From positions 62,001 to 126,000 of the forward strand of contig NZ_RCVN01000006.1 in NCBI RefSeq assembly GCF_003697915.1: a stretch of 64,000 bases of DNA, read 5' to 3'. Source of the stretch: Staphylococcus pseudoxylosus (lineage in GTDB: Bacteria > Bacillota > Bacilli > Staphylococcales > Staphylococcaceae). The notes below the pieces were generated by a model. The model did no database searches, was not told the origin of the DNA, and was given only the letters and a program-made list of their open reading frames with translations. The translations under genes and the position numbers were made by a program. Within the stretch, counting starts at the first letter, position 1. Every line of letters starts with the position of its first letter. Shown piece by piece: positions 1 through 8,919 of this stretch.

Positions 1-216
1 AAATTAGCACCTATTACATTCACAGCACGTATGATGAGCTTATGGATGCTTAGTAACGCAACTGCACAAGGACTTAACGCACAACTCGTTGTTGTCTATA
101 CTAAAATGGATCAAAGTGATTACTTCTTGTATTCAGGTCTTGTTGCGGTAGTTATCGGTGTATTATTACTGCTCATTTCACCAAAAGTGAAACGCGCAAT
201 GAAAGGCGTTTATTAA
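1..216 (+). CDS. POT/PTR-family di-/tripeptide transporter, C-terminal fragment (cut by window edge)
   Basis: The reading frame is open from base 1 to the TAA at 214-216, so this is the last 71 residues of a gene that starts outside the window. Aligned by eye to the end of the complete POT transporter just downstream, 30 of 71 residues are identical, including the shared KLAP, MMSLW and final MxG motifs. It therefore looks like the tail of a proton-coupled oligopeptide transporter and of a tandem pair of paralogues. The fragment carries one hydrophobic helix and the basic cytoplasmic end. A strong terminator follows, so the two copies are probably separate transcription units. Confidence 0.85.
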   Translation, partial: KLAPITFTARMMSLWMLSNATAQGLNAQLVVVYTKMDQSDYFLYSGLVAVVIGVLLLLISPKVKRAMKGVY

Positions 217-300
217 TTAACTTAATTGAACAGATGACTAGGAGAAATAATTTTATATACGGTGTAACTATGCTTCTGTCATCTATATTTAACTTGATTA

Positions 301-332
301 ACAGCCCAAGACAATATTGTCTTGGGCTGTTT
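301..332 (+). terminator. rho-independent terminator after first POT transporter
   Basis: A perfect inverted repeat with 14-bp arms (AACAGCCCAAGACA / TGTCTTGGGCTGTT) and a 4-base loop ends in a T-rich tract. Confidence 0.85.
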
Positions 333-389
333 TCTCTTACGTTCAATTCTGACTACCTTTAAAAGCAGTTGATTTGAAATATCCCTGCC

Positions 390-536
390 TTATATCTTTA
401 TCCCACTAATACATTGCTGATCCTTATACATATGCGCTGTAGCCAGATTACTCCTAACCGCATCTCTAACCTCTTTCAGCGTGAGCATACCATTCTTAAC
501 TAAAAATCCAACAGAAGCATCACCAATTTTATACAT
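390..536 (-). CDS. possible small ORF or gene remnant, 48 aa
   Basis: I do not recognise this product. An open frame on the minus strand runs from ATG at 534-536 to a stop at 390-392. The stop-to-stop frame continues about 10 codons upstream of the ATG. The translation has balanced amphipathic composition (GFLVKNGMLTLKEV, then DAVRSNLATAH), more like real protein than random AT-rich translation. No clear ribosome binding site precedes the ATG. It lies between the terminator of one POT gene and the promoter of the next. It may be a decayed gene fragment, and expression is uncertain. Confidence 0.25.
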   Translation of the reverse strand: MYKIGDASVGFLVKNGMLTLKEVRDAVRSNLATAHMYKDQQCISGIKI

Positions 537-604
537 TCTATGAACACCACATTTTATATTTACTGGAATATAAAAATTATGCTATATTAACTAAAATTTA
601 TCAG

Positions 605-619
605 AATATTCAGAATATT
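605..619 (+). promoter_or_regulatory. CodY-box-like site upstream of dtpT
   Basis: AATATTCAGAATATT matches the CodY consensus AATTTTCWGAAAATT at 13 of 15 positions and is itself palindromic. A further AGAATATT copy lies about 20 bases downstream. CodY represses peptide and amino-acid uptake genes in Firmicutes, which fits a peptide transporter starting at 714. The assignment rests on motif match and context only. Confidence 0.5.
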
Positions 620-713
620 GCTATTTTGAGAATATTATTGCAATTAAATTTAATTAAGCGTAAAATCTTTTTTATACATTTTTATTGGGAGCAAGGAAGG
701 ACGGGAATGTTTT

Positions 714-2222
714 ATGCAAGATAAATATACCTCACAAGATCCAACAGTCGAATCAATTCCTCAAAAAGGTTTTTTTGGTCATCCTAAAGGACTCGGTGTT
801 TTATTTTTCGTAGAATTTTGGGAAAGATTTAGCTACTATGGTATGCGTGCATTATTAATCTTCTATATGTATTTCGCTATCAAAGATGGTGGCTTAGGCA
901 TGGATAAAAGCACTGCACAATCAGTAATGGCTGTGTATGGTGCATTAATTTATATGACCTCAGTACTTGGAGGTTGGATTTCAGATAGAATTACCGGTAC
1001 ACGAAAAGCCACATTTTATGGTGGTGTATTAATTATTATTGGTCACATTTTCTTAAGTTTACCATTAGATGTTATCGGACTATTTATCTCAATGTTTTTC
1101 ATTATAATTGGTTCAGGTTTAATGAAACCAAGTATTTCAAATATTGTTGGTAGACTATATCCAGAGAATGACACGCGCATAGATGCAGGTTTTGTTATTT
1201 TCTATATGTCAGTAAACTTAGGAGCATTAATTTCTCCTATAATTTTAAATCAATTTGTAGATAGTGGGAATTTCCATGCCGGCTTCTTAATCGCAGCCTT
1301 TGGTATGGCACTTGGTTTAATTTGGTACATGATTTTCAACAAGAAAAACATTGGCGATGTGGGTACAAAACCTACTAATCCATTAAATCAACAAGAAAAG
1401 AAAAAATATGGCTTAATATTTGCAGTTATAGCGCTAATTATTGCCGCTGTATTAATAATTACTGGTTTAACAGGTACACTTTCATTTAATATCGTCAGTA
1501 CAACTGTATTAGTACTCGGTATCGCATTACCTATCATTTACTTTACAATTATGATACGCAGCAAAGAAGTAACAGACGATGAACGTTCACGTGTTATTGC
1601 TTTTATACCGTTGTTTGTTTTAGGTGTTTTATTCTGGTCTATTCAAGAACAAGGCGCAAATGTGCTTAACTTATTTGCCTTTGAAAGCAGTGATATGAAA
1701 TTAAATATTTTTGGATGGAAGACAGACTTCGGTCCAACACTTTTCCAATCTATTAATCCATTGTTTATCGTATTATTAGCTCCAGTTGTTTCAATTATAT
1801 GGGCGAAAATGGCTCGACGCCAACCAAGCATAGCCACAAAATTTGTTTTAGGTGCCTTATTAGCTGGTGCTTCATATATCATGATTGGTTTAATCGGACA
1901 CTCCGCAGACGGTTCAATGTTAAGTGTTAACTGGGTTATCCTTTCCTATATCATCTGTGTAATTGGTGAACTATGCTTATCACCAACTGGTAATAGTGCC
2001 GCTGTTAAATTAGCACCAAAAGCGTTTAACACACAAATGATGAGTTTATGGTTATTAACAAATGCATGTGCACAAGCGATTAATGGTACACTTGTTCATT
2101 TAATCGAACCACTAGGCTATAAAAACTATTTCTTATTCTTAGGTGCTATCGCAATTGTCGTAAGTCTTATTGTGCTTGCTTTTGTACCAAAAATTGTTAG
2201 AGGCATGAGAGGCATTAAATAA
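714..2222 (+). CDS. dtpT: POT/PTR-family di-/tripeptide:proton symporter
   Basis: A 502-residue polytopic membrane protein of the proton-coupled oligopeptide transporter family, which imports di- and tripeptides using the proton gradient. The family signature ExxERFxYYG is at residues 34-43, and the usual 12-14 hydrophobic helices are evident. Length is normal for bacterial DtpT. The start at 714 follows a purine-rich ribosome binding site (AAGGAAGG). The ATG at 707 is out of frame. A CodY-like box lies about 95 bases upstream and a terminator follows. The first gene of the window is a paralogue, so this is a tandem transporter pair. Exact peptide preference cannot be read from sequence. Confidence 0.93.
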   Translation: MQDKYTSQDPTVESIPQKGFFGHPKGLGVLFFVEFWERFSYYGMRALLIFYMYFAIKDGGLGMDKSTAQSVMAVYGALIYMTSVLGGWISDRITGTRKATFYGGVLIIIGHIFLSLPLDVIGLFISMFFIIIGSGLMKPSISNIVGRLYPENDTRIDAGFVIFYMSVNLGALISPIILNQFVDSGNFHAGFLIAAFGMALGLIWYMIFNKKNIGDVGTKPTNPLNQQEKKKYGLIFAVIALIIAAVLIITGLTGTLSFNIVSTTVLVLGIALPIIYFTIMIRSKEVTDDERSRVIAFIPLFVLGVLFWSIQEQGANVLNLFAFESSDMKLNIFGWKTDFGPTLFQSINPLFIVLLAPVVSIIWAKMARRQPSIATKFVLGALLAGASYIMIGLIGHSADGSMLSVNWVILSYIICVIGELCLSPTGNSAAVKLAPKAFNTQMMSLWLLTNACAQAINGTLVHLIEPLGYKNYFLFLGAIAIVVSLIVLAFVPKIVRGMRGIK

Positions 2223-2239
2223 TTTCAATTCGAACATAA

Positions 2240-2272
2240 ATAAACCTCAGGTGATAGTCACCTGGGGTTTAT
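2240..2272 (+). terminator. terminator of dtpT
   Basis: Inverted repeat ATAAACCTCAGGTGA / TCACCTGGGGTTTAT with a 3-base loop, one mismatch/wobble, followed by TTGTTT, directly after the dtpT stop codon. Confidence 0.8.
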
Positions 2273-2404
2273 TGTTTATATTCGTATAGTTATTTTTGAA
2301 AATAACATGGGTATTTCTGATTAAAGTTGACGCTTTTATCAATGGATATATTCGACATAAGAAACACTGCCGCTATTTAATTTATATTTTATAATCTTTT
2401 TAGT

Positions 2405-2545
2405 GTAATATGAGCAATCATTTGGGGAGATGCCTGTGGGAAGCGTACTAGCCAAAGACTAAAGGCTAATACTGTTCTTACGGAAAGCCTGTACAACAAA
2501 ACTGCCGACAAATTCGAAGACTTTATCGACAGTAAGAAATAAACC
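2405..2545 (+). other. unexplained structured or formerly coding segment (candidate small RNA or frameshifted small gene)
   Basis: Within a 620-base gene-free gap this segment is visibly less AT-rich than its surroundings. TTGGGGAG precedes an ATG at 2430, but that frame stops after MPVGSVLAKD. One base out of register, a frame running to the stop at 2540-2542 reads LKANTVLTESLYNKTAD and ends in DFIDSKK, which looks protein-like. The same bases also fold: GTACTAGCC at about 2445 pairs with GGCTAATAC at about 2463 (8 of 9), and CTGCCGACAAA pairs imperfectly with TTTATCGACAG. It may be a frameshifted small CDS or a small RNA. A sequencing error would also give this picture. The rest of 2273-2844 is AT-rich with nothing I can assign. 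Confidence 0.3.
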
Positions 2546-2844
2546 AAATGCTTAAACAAGTGTTTAATTTATTTCTAATTTATCTATAGGTGTAAAATAC
2601 AGGTCAGCGCTCATTTTTCTAACATCAACCAATATCAAATTTACGCGTTAACTTTAGAATATCTTAATACATGTACATAAAAAGAACCAAATACATCATC
2701 TCACTACGAGCTCATATTTATGAATACGACTTGCTATTTGCTTACTAGATGATTAAAGTCTATACTTTAATCTCTGAACGTTATGTATTTATTTTATAAG
2801 AGAATCGGGTACATAATAAAATAGAACGCAAAATCAAAAGAAAT

Positions 2845-3819
2845 ATGGTGAATAGATTGACTAAAGCAAAATACAAACACGGTGTGTTATTTTATCATGA
2901 ACACTCAGGTATAAAAGATATTTACAGAGGTTTAGGGGATGTGGCATCTTCTTTAACAACATTTTGTAAACATTTATCTATCCAACTAAGTGAAAATGAA
3001 GGTGATATCATCACTTTCTGCAAAAAAATAAAAGACCAAAGCTATAGCGACGATGTTGATATTATTTTCATTCTTGGTGGTGATGGTACAGTCAATGAAC
3101 TGATTAACGGACTAATGCAAAGCGAATTAGACGTCCCTATTGGTATTATTCCTGGCGGCACGTTTAACGATTTCGTAAAAACATTAAATCTTAATCCACG
3201 CCATAAAACGGCTAGTCAGCAATTAATCAATTCAGAATTGCAATCTTATGATGTAATGAAGATAAATGATCAATACGCGCTTAACTTCGCCGGATTAGGT
3301 CTTATAGTGCAAAATGCAGAAAATGTACAAAATGGGAATAAAGATGTTTTCGGAAAACTGAGCTATGTCGGTTCTACTGTTAAAACATTACTCAATCCAG
3401 AGCACTTTGATTACAAAATGACCGTAGATGGAAAAGAAATCAATGGCAATACAGCAATGATCGTTGTAGCAAATGGTCCATTTATAGGTGGAAGTCGTAT
3501 TCCGTTAACAGACCTCTCACCTAGTGACGGCTATTTAAATATATTCATTTTTGAAGAACATAGTTCAAGTGTAATAGCTGATATATTTAAACAACGTGAT
3601 AGTATGAATTGGAATTACATGACGGATGGTATTAAACACATCCTAGCTAAAGAAGTCACTATCGAAGCTGATCCACAAATGAAAGTAGATATAGATGGAG
3701 AGATTGCCTTAAATACACCACTTAACATTGAAATTGTACCAAGCGCAATTAATATTTTAACTCTACCAGACTCAAATATAGATACACAACAAACAGACGA
3801 AGATGAGTATAGATACTGA
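2845..3819 (+). CDS. diacylglycerol kinase-family lipid kinase
   Basis: A 324-residue soluble protein with a DAGK catalytic domain. The nucleotide-binding motif LGGDGTVNE is at residues 77-85 and [10 protein letters not shown] at 101-110, both hallmarks of the DgkB/YegS/BmrU family, which phosphorylates diacylglycerol or related lipids with ATP. The C-terminal half (about 130-300) has the beta-sandwich lipid-binding lobe, including the VDGE-type motif. There is no membrane segment, unlike integral DgkA kinases. The start at 2845 lacks a strong ribosome binding site, and the nearby GTG or TTG could also serve. Housekeeping staphylococcal DgkB is a different gene, so the substrate of this copy is unknown. 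Convergent with the nucleotidase, sharing a terminator. Confidence 0.85.
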   Translation: MVNRLTKAKYKHGVLFYHEHSGIKDIYRGLGDVASSLTTFCKHLSIQLSENEGDIITFCKKIKDQSYSDDVDIIFILGGDGTVNELINGLMQSELDVPIGIIPGGTFNDFVKTLNLNPRHKTASQQLINSELQSYDVMKINDQYALNFAGLGLIVQNAENVQNGNKDVFGKLSYVGSTVKTLLNPEHFDYKMTVDGKEINGNTAMIVVANGPFIGGSRIPLTDLSPSDGYLNIFIFEEHSSSVIADIFKQRDSMNWNYMTDGIKHILAKEVTIEADPQMKVDIDGEIALNTPLNIEIVPSAINILTLPDSNIDTQQTDEDEYRY

Positions 3820-3841
3820 TTTACAATCTAATAACATATAT

Positions 3842-3890
3842 AAATAAGATCTTATTATTGGCCATGATGTCATTAATAAGATCTTATTTT
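3842..3890. terminator. bidirectional terminator between lipid kinase and nucleotidase
   Basis: Perfect 16-bp arms (AAATAAGATCTTATTA / TAATAAGATCTTATTT) around a 16-base loop. Each arm contains the self-complementary core AATAAGATCTTATT. A-run on one side and T-run on the other suit both convergent genes. Confidence 0.8.
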
Positions 3891-3977
3891 TAATGCTTGC
3901 ACAGTGCTCAATAAATTTATAAATAAAAGCAGCAAAGAAGGCAACAAGATTCACCCTCTTCACTGCTAAAAAAGTAT

Positions 3978-4526
3978 TTAAATTTTGTATTCGCTATCTC
4001 CTAAAAAATACTGCTCTACATCTTTCCAATTATTAACGCGTGCAAATCTATCATCATTGATATTATGTGTTGCTGTGTACATAATTGGTGTTCCAGTAAA
4101 GATACTTAACTGTCTTGGATTATCATCAATTAAATAATCTGCGTTAACGATATCTTTTCGACCGCAAAACACAAAATGTTGAGGATCTAGAAACGGGAAA
4201 TACTCTCTTAACCAATTATATTTATCATGAAACGACGTCGGTACATCCATTGCAGCAGTCGCGATAAACACATCATAATGTTCAGTTAACTTCTTCACAA
4301 CTTCTTGTGCATCAGCCATCACTTCTAATTTTTTGAAAAACCCAGGTTCGCGTAAAATTTCAGTCAGTAAGCCATCATGTTCAGGCATTGCATGCCTTAA
4401 TTTAATACCATCTAACATATCTATAGAAATACCTAAGTCTGTACGCTTATTTACATCTTCAATTAATGCACCCACTGTATCAGCAAGTACCTCATCCATA
4501 TCAATCGCTATTGATTTTCTAGTCAT
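3978..4526 (-). CDS. 5'(3')-deoxyribonucleotidase, HAD superfamily
   Basis: A 182-residue cytoplasmic HAD-fold phosphatase. Motif [10 protein letters not shown] (residues 9-17) supplies the nucleophile Asp9 and general acid Asp11. The IATAAMD segment provides motif II, and a late YLIDDNP matches motif IV. This arrangement is typical of the NT5C/YqfW-type nucleotidases that dephosphorylate deoxynucleoside monophosphates and so trim nucleotide pools. Length fits the family. It is a single-gene unit, convergent with the lipid kinase. Substrate range is inferred from the family. Confidence 0.85.
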   Translation of the reverse strand: MTRKSIAIDMDEVLADTVGALIEDVNKRTDLGISIDMLDGIKLRHAMPEHDGLLTEILREPGFFKKLEVMADAQEVVKKLTEHYDVFIATAAMDVPTSFHDKYNWLREYFPFLDPQHFVFCGRKDIVNADYLIDDNPRQLSIFTGTPIMYTATHNINDDRFARVNNWKDVEQYFLGDSEYKI

Positions 4527-4775
4527 GTACTACTCTACTCCCTTTTCCTACTTAATATACTTTAATTTGTAACGTACTCTAGACGCATAACAAATTTATC
4601 CCTATACGCCTCAATTATAGCAAAATACGTTCAACTAAACCAAAATTGAACATGGCATTATTATGATCATCTTCAAGTATTTTACTAGGCCCATAGGATA
4701 GTCATATAATAAACACCCTACTTTATTAATCAAATGCCAAATTTTGTATCGTTGAACGTTCATTAAGAATTATTT

Positions 4776-5831
4776 TTAGAAGTTAAACGCTTTAAGTACT
4801 TCTATCATTTTTGCATTTTGCTCTGGGAATCCAATTGTAATACGCACACCTTTAGGGAACTCCCTTGTAATACATCCTACATTTAACAATGCTTCATACA
4901 AATCGTGTGGTTTATCTGTTTTCACATATATAAAATTCGTTTGACTAGGATAAAACGCATCACTTTGAGATAATTCAAAGAATTTAGCTCTCTCTTGAGC
5001 ATTACGCTCACGTATAGAAGCTAAATATGCTTGATCCTCTAATGCAGCTAAGGCAGCATATTCTGATAGACGGCCAACATTAAATGGTGGACGTATAATG
5101 TTGTATTTTTCAATAGCTTCTTTAGCAGCGACAACATATCCGATACGCATACCCGCTAATCCATATGCTTTTGAAAATGTACGTAATAAAAAGGCATTGG
5201 CAAATTGTTGTTGTAATGCTAATGTATCTGGGAAATCATCAGCAGTTACAAATTCCACATATGCTTCATCAATAATAACCGGGATATCACTCGGTACACG
5301 TTCTAAAAAGCGCTGTAATTCATCATGTGAAAAATAAGTCCCCGTTGGATTGTTTGGATTACATAACCAAACTAACTTGGTAGCTTCATCAATTTCCGAT
5401 AAAATACCTTCTAAATCAAAATGCCCCTCTTTGAGTGGCACTTGTGTTACGTTTGCAGATTCTACAATTGCATTATGGTAATATTGTCCAAATGTCATTT
5501 CACTTGTCACAATTTTATCTCCAGCTGTCAGTACTGCACGTGAAATCATTAAGATAACTTCATCTAAACCAGCACCGAATAATATACGTGATGCATCTAC
5601 GTTTAAGTGTTTGCTTATTGCTTCTTTTAATAATGGAGAACCCGTCTCAGGATAAAATTGTAGCTCATCTAAATGTGCTTGAATTGTCTCATTAACTTTT
5701 GGCGTTGGACCATATAAATTCTCATTAGAAGCTAATTTATATAACTCACCTTCAATTCCGTATTGTTCTTTTAATGCTCGAGGTGATAGTCCTGGTTCGT
5801 AAGCTGATAATTGTTCAATTTGTTTCTTCAT
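4776..5831 (-). CDS. hisC: histidinol-phosphate aminotransferase
   Basis: A 351-residue fold-type I PLP aminotransferase of the HisC family, which converts imidazole-acetol phosphate plus glutamate to histidinol phosphate. The substrate/PLP motif CNPNNPTG is at 157-164, the pyridine-N Asp in IIDEAYVEF near 188, and the PLP Schiff-base lysine is Lys221 in [17 protein letters not shown] precedes the ATG by a normal spacing. It stands alone with no other his genes nearby, as in S. aureus, so it may serve aromatic amino-acid transamination as well as or instead of histidine synthesis. Confidence 0.92.
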   Translation of the reverse strand: MKKQIEQLSAYEPGLSPRALKEQYGIEGELYKLASNENLYGPTPKVNETIQAHLDELQFYPETGSPLLKEAISKHLNVDASRILFGAGLDEVILMISRAVLTAGDKIVTSEMTFGQYYHNAIVESANVTQVPLKEGHFDLEGILSEIDEATKLVWLCNPNNPTGTYFSHDELQRFLERVPSDIPVIIDEAYVEFVTADDFPDTLALQQQFANAFLLRTFSKAYGLAGMRIGYVVAAKEAIEKYNIIRPPFNVGRLSEYAALAALEDQAYLASIRERNAQERAKFFELSQSDAFYPSQTNFIYVKTDKPHDLYEALLNVGCITREFPKGVRITIGFPEQNAKMIEVLKAFNF

Positions 5832-5948
5832 AGTTGCTTCGGTCCTCCTTGAATTTACAGAAATTTCAAAACTTAGTAACTATTATAAACCTAATAACAG
5901 ACTAAAATCAATGCATCATTATAGCGCCTGTCATTTATAAGGATAAAA

Positions 5949-6006
5949 AATATGAGACCAGATAATTTAGTATTATATTTAAATACTAAGTTAGTAGTCT
6001 CATATT
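5949..6006 (-). terminator. terminator of the OpuC/EgtU-type ABC operon
   Basis: Outer arms AATATGAGAC / GTCTCATATT enclose an inner TAGTATT / AATACTA hairpin. On the minus strand the stem is followed by a T-run, just past the stop of the permease gene. Confidence 0.75.
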
Positions 6007-6012
6007 ATCTTA

Positions 6013-7527
6013 TTAATCGATTAAATTATGTTCCTCTAAATAATTTTTTGCAACATTATATGGGTCTTTCTTTTTCACTGTTACATCATAATTCATAGCT
6101 TGCATATCTTCATCTGAAATTTTGCCAGCTAAGCGATTTAGTGGTTTTTTAATTTCAGGATGTTCTTTCAGATAAGATGTTTTAAACATAGGCGCTCCTT
6201 GATAAGGAGGGAACACATGCTTATCATCTTCCAACACAACCATATCATATTGTTTTAATTCGGCATCTGTTGAATAAGCATCAATCAGATTAATATCTCC
6301 ATTCTCGACCGCTTGATAACGTAATTTGGGTTCCATTGTTTTCACATCACCTACATCTAGATCGTAGGCTTTTTTAACAGCTGGATATCCATCTCCACGA
6401 TCATTAAATTCCAATGTAAAGCCTGGTTTAATCTCATCGCTTACTTTATTTAAATCGCCAATTGTTTTGATGTTATGTTTTTCAGCAAAATCTTTTTTCA
6501 CCGCTAATGCATACGTATTGTTGTATTTCATAGGTTTCAACATCGTCATATCATATTTATCTTCCAAACTAGATTTCGCTTGATTATATACTTTTGCTTC
6601 TTGCTTAGATTTTAAATCTTCTTTAGTTAATTCACCTAATACTGTGCCAGTGAATTCTAAATAACCATCGATGTCATCAGATTTTAGCGCATTAAAAAGA
6701 AATGAAGTTTTACCCATACCATCTTTAACTTCTACTGAATTGTCTGTCTCTTCTTCAATTAATATTTTATACATATTTGTTATTACAGATGGCTCTGAAC
6801 CTAATTTTCCAGCTAAAACAATTTTGTCCCCTTTTTGAGCTAACAATGGTGCAATAATTACTAACAGTAAAATAATAACAATCGCACTGAGTGACACCAA
6901 AAGTTTTTTATATGATAGTTTTTGCATAAAACGTAACACTAAATCGAATAAAATAGCTAATAATGCCGCTGGTATGGCACCAATTAAAATCAGTGAGGAA
7001 TCATTTCTATCAATTCCTAATAAAATTAAATCACCTAAACCACCTGCACCAATAAGTGCAGCTAATGTAGCTGTACCAATAATTAATACCATTGCCGTAC
7101 GGATACCGGCCATAATGACTGGCATAGCAATTGGTAATTCTACTTTAGTCAATCTTCTACCCGGTTTCATACCGATACCTTTTGCCGCTTCAACTAATGA
7201 TGCATCTACTTCATTAATACCAGTATATGTATTTCTTAAAATTGGTAACAATGCATATACAACTAATGCTATAACCGCCGGCACTTTACCTATACCAAAC
7301 AACGGTATCATTAGCCCTAACAATGCTAATGAAGGTATTGTTTGAAGTATTGCCGCGATATTCATAACAATTTCGGAAAGTTTACGTGTTTTTGTTAAAA
7401 ATATACCTAACGGCACACCAATTAGTGCTGCAATCAAAAGTGCTATAAAAGATAATTGTATATGTTCAAATATCGTTGTTATTAATTGTCCTCTACGCTC
7501 TATAAGTGTATTAGTGAAGGTATTCAT
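6013..7527 (-). CDS. ABC transporter fused permease and substrate-binding protein (glycine betaine/carnitine/choline/ergothioneine type)
   Basis: A 504-residue fusion. Residues 1 to about 210 form an OpuC-type inner-membrane permease with about six helices and the EAA-like loop (AAKGIGMKPGRRLTKVELP). After a further helix near 215-230, residues about 235-504 are an OpuAC-family binding domain tethered outside the membrane. The gene overlaps the ATPase stop by 4 bases, so the two are translationally coupled. Older annotation calls such systems osmoprotectant transporters. The fused architecture also matches EgtU of the ergothioneine importer EgtUV described in other bacteria. Which substrate applies depends on pocket residues that I cannot judge reliably. 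Confidence 0.85.
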   Translation of the reverse strand: MNTFTNTLIERRGQLITTIFEHIQLSFIALLIAALIGVPLGIFLTKTRKLSEIVMNIAAILQTIPSLALLGLMIPLFGIGKVPAVIALVVYALLPILRNTYTGINEVDASLVEAAKGIGMKPGRRLTKVELPIAMPVIMAGIRTAMVLIIGTATLAALIGAGGLGDLILLGIDRNDSSLILIGAIPAALLAILFDLVLRFMQKLSYKKLLVSLSAIVIILLLVIIAPLLAQKGDKIVLAGKLGSEPSVITNMYKILIEEETDNSVEVKDGMGKTSFLFNALKSDDIDGYLEFTGTVLGELTKEDLKSKQEAKVYNQAKSSLEDKYDMTMLKPMKYNNTYALAVKKDFAEKHNIKTIGDLNKVSDEIKPGFTLEFNDRGDGYPAVKKAYDLDVGDVKTMEPKLRYQAVENGDINLIDAYSTDAELKQYDMVVLEDDKHVFPPYQGAPMFKTSYLKEHPEIKKPLNRLAGKISDEDMQAMNYDVTVKKKDPYNVAKNYLEEHNLID

Positions 7528-8486
7528 TCATTATGACCTCCTTTACGCTCTGACAAAATTTGAAAAATATCTTGTCGTTTCAACACGCGCTGTGTTGAGG
7601 CAGCTGAATCATTAATAATAACGGCTTCATTGTCTATCAAATCTGTATATACGTCTTTAACATATAAATTACTTTCAACGATTGGATAACCTTCTTTTGT
7701 CTCTCCTTCTTGGATAGATAACTGATCTATTATTTCGGAAAGTTTTAACTCATTAATTGATCGGTTTAATTTGTCCCCCATAAATTGTTTAACAAAGTCA
7801 TTTTTAGGATTTGTAACAAAACCTTCTGGTGTGTCTATTTGTTCTACATGTCCTTTATTCAATAAACATATGCGGTCACCCATCTTCATTGCTTCTTGAA
7901 TATCATGAGTTACAAATATGATTGTTTTTTTGATTTTTTGTTGTAGCTCTATTAAATCATCTTGTAATTTTTCACGACTAATTGGGTCTAGGGCACTATA
8001 GGGTTCATCCATTAAAATGACTGGCGGATCAGCTGCCAGTGCACGAATAACCCCTACACGTTGCTGTTGACCACCAGAGAGTTCATCGGGTTTACGATCT
8101 TTATATATTTCAGGTTCTAGTCCTACCATATCCATTAATTCATCAATACGTTTATCTATATCTTCATCTTTCCATTTTTTCATTTGTGGCACTTGTGCAA
8201 TATTCTCTTTAATTGTCATATGTGGGAATAATGCAATTTGTTGTAAAACATAGCCAATATCCCAACGCATTTCATATATTGGATAATCACTTATCGGTTT
8301 ATCTTTAAAATAAATATAACCTTCAGAAAGAGAAATTAATCGATTTATCATTTTTAACGTAGTCGTCTTACCGCAACCTGACGGCCCGATTAAAACAAAG
8401 AATTCCCCTTCTTTAATATTAAAACTAATATCATCAACAGCTACTTTATCACCGTAGCGTTTAACTACATTCTTAAATTCTATCAC
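7524..8486 (-). CDS. ABC transporter ATPase of betaine/ergothioneine-type importer
   Basis: A 320-residue ATPase that powers the fused permease encoded next. Walker A GPSGCGKTT is at 34-42, the signature LSGGQQQRVGV near 140, Walker B VILMDEP near 160, then the H-loop THD. The C-terminal 80 residues form a degenerate CBS-like tail, as in OpuCA/ProV subfamilies where it senses ionic strength. The start is GTG at 8484-8486, preceded by GAAGGTGA. First gene of a two-gene operon. Confidence 0.87.
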   Translation of the reverse strand: MIEFKNVVKRYGDKVAVDDISFNIKEGEFFVLIGPSGCGKTTTLKMINRLISLSEGYIYFKDKPISDYPIYEMRWDIGYVLQQIALFPHMTIKENIAQVPQMKKWKDEDIDKRIDELMDMVGLEPEIYKDRKPDELSGGQQQRVGVIRALAADPPVILMDEPYSALDPISREKLQDDLIELQQKIKKTIIFVTHDIQEAMKMGDRICLLNKGHVEQIDTPEGFVTNPKNDFVKQFMGDKLNRSINELKLSEIIDQLSIQEGETKEGYPIVESNLYVKDVYTDLIDNEAVIINDSAASTQRVLKRQDIFQILSERKGGHNE

Positions 8487-8636
8487 TTTGTCACCTTCAT
8501 TATCTTATATTCATTTAATAAAAAATTAGATTTTCAATCAAATGACATATTCCCTATTTATATTGATTTTATGTATAATTCAATTAATTTATTCATAGGA
8601 TTTAACTTACAGGTCCTTATTCCAATCATTTAAAAA

Positions 8637-8720
8637 AAGCGAAGTTAATTCGAAATAAAATTATATCTATGACTTATGATTTTGCATAGTATATTAGTTA
8701 TTGTCAAATTAACTTCGCTT
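8637..8720. repeat. 14-bp inverted repeat with 56-base spacer
   Basis: AAGCGAAGTTAATT and AATTAACTTCGCTT are perfect complements in the 430-base gap (8487-8919) between the ABC ATPase start and the recQ stop. The spacer is AT-rich and not obviously structured. It lies far from both genes, so it is not a standard terminator for either. It could be a recQ-side terminator, a small-RNA structure or a regulator site. The remainder of the gap shows only a 21-codon minus-strand ORF near 8785-8850 that I cannot support. Confidence 0.55.
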
Positions 8721-8919
8721 AATAACTTTAGTTTACTTGTTATTCACTTATGATAATCAGCAGACGGAGAACTATCTATTTTTTATTAATAAGATAGTCG
8801 TAAACGTTAGGCTTCAAGGAAACCATATTTTTAGTGTACATACCGTCGTTAACAACTTAATAGCGTATAAGTGACGCATTCTATTGCTGGGCTTCACATA
8901 TATCAGTTGCTTGATTCTA

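Noticed and set aside
8785..8850. 21-codon minus-strand ORF (MYTKNMVSLKPNVYDYLINK) upstream of nothing
   Set aside because: Too short, no convincing ribosome binding site and no neighbour it could lead.
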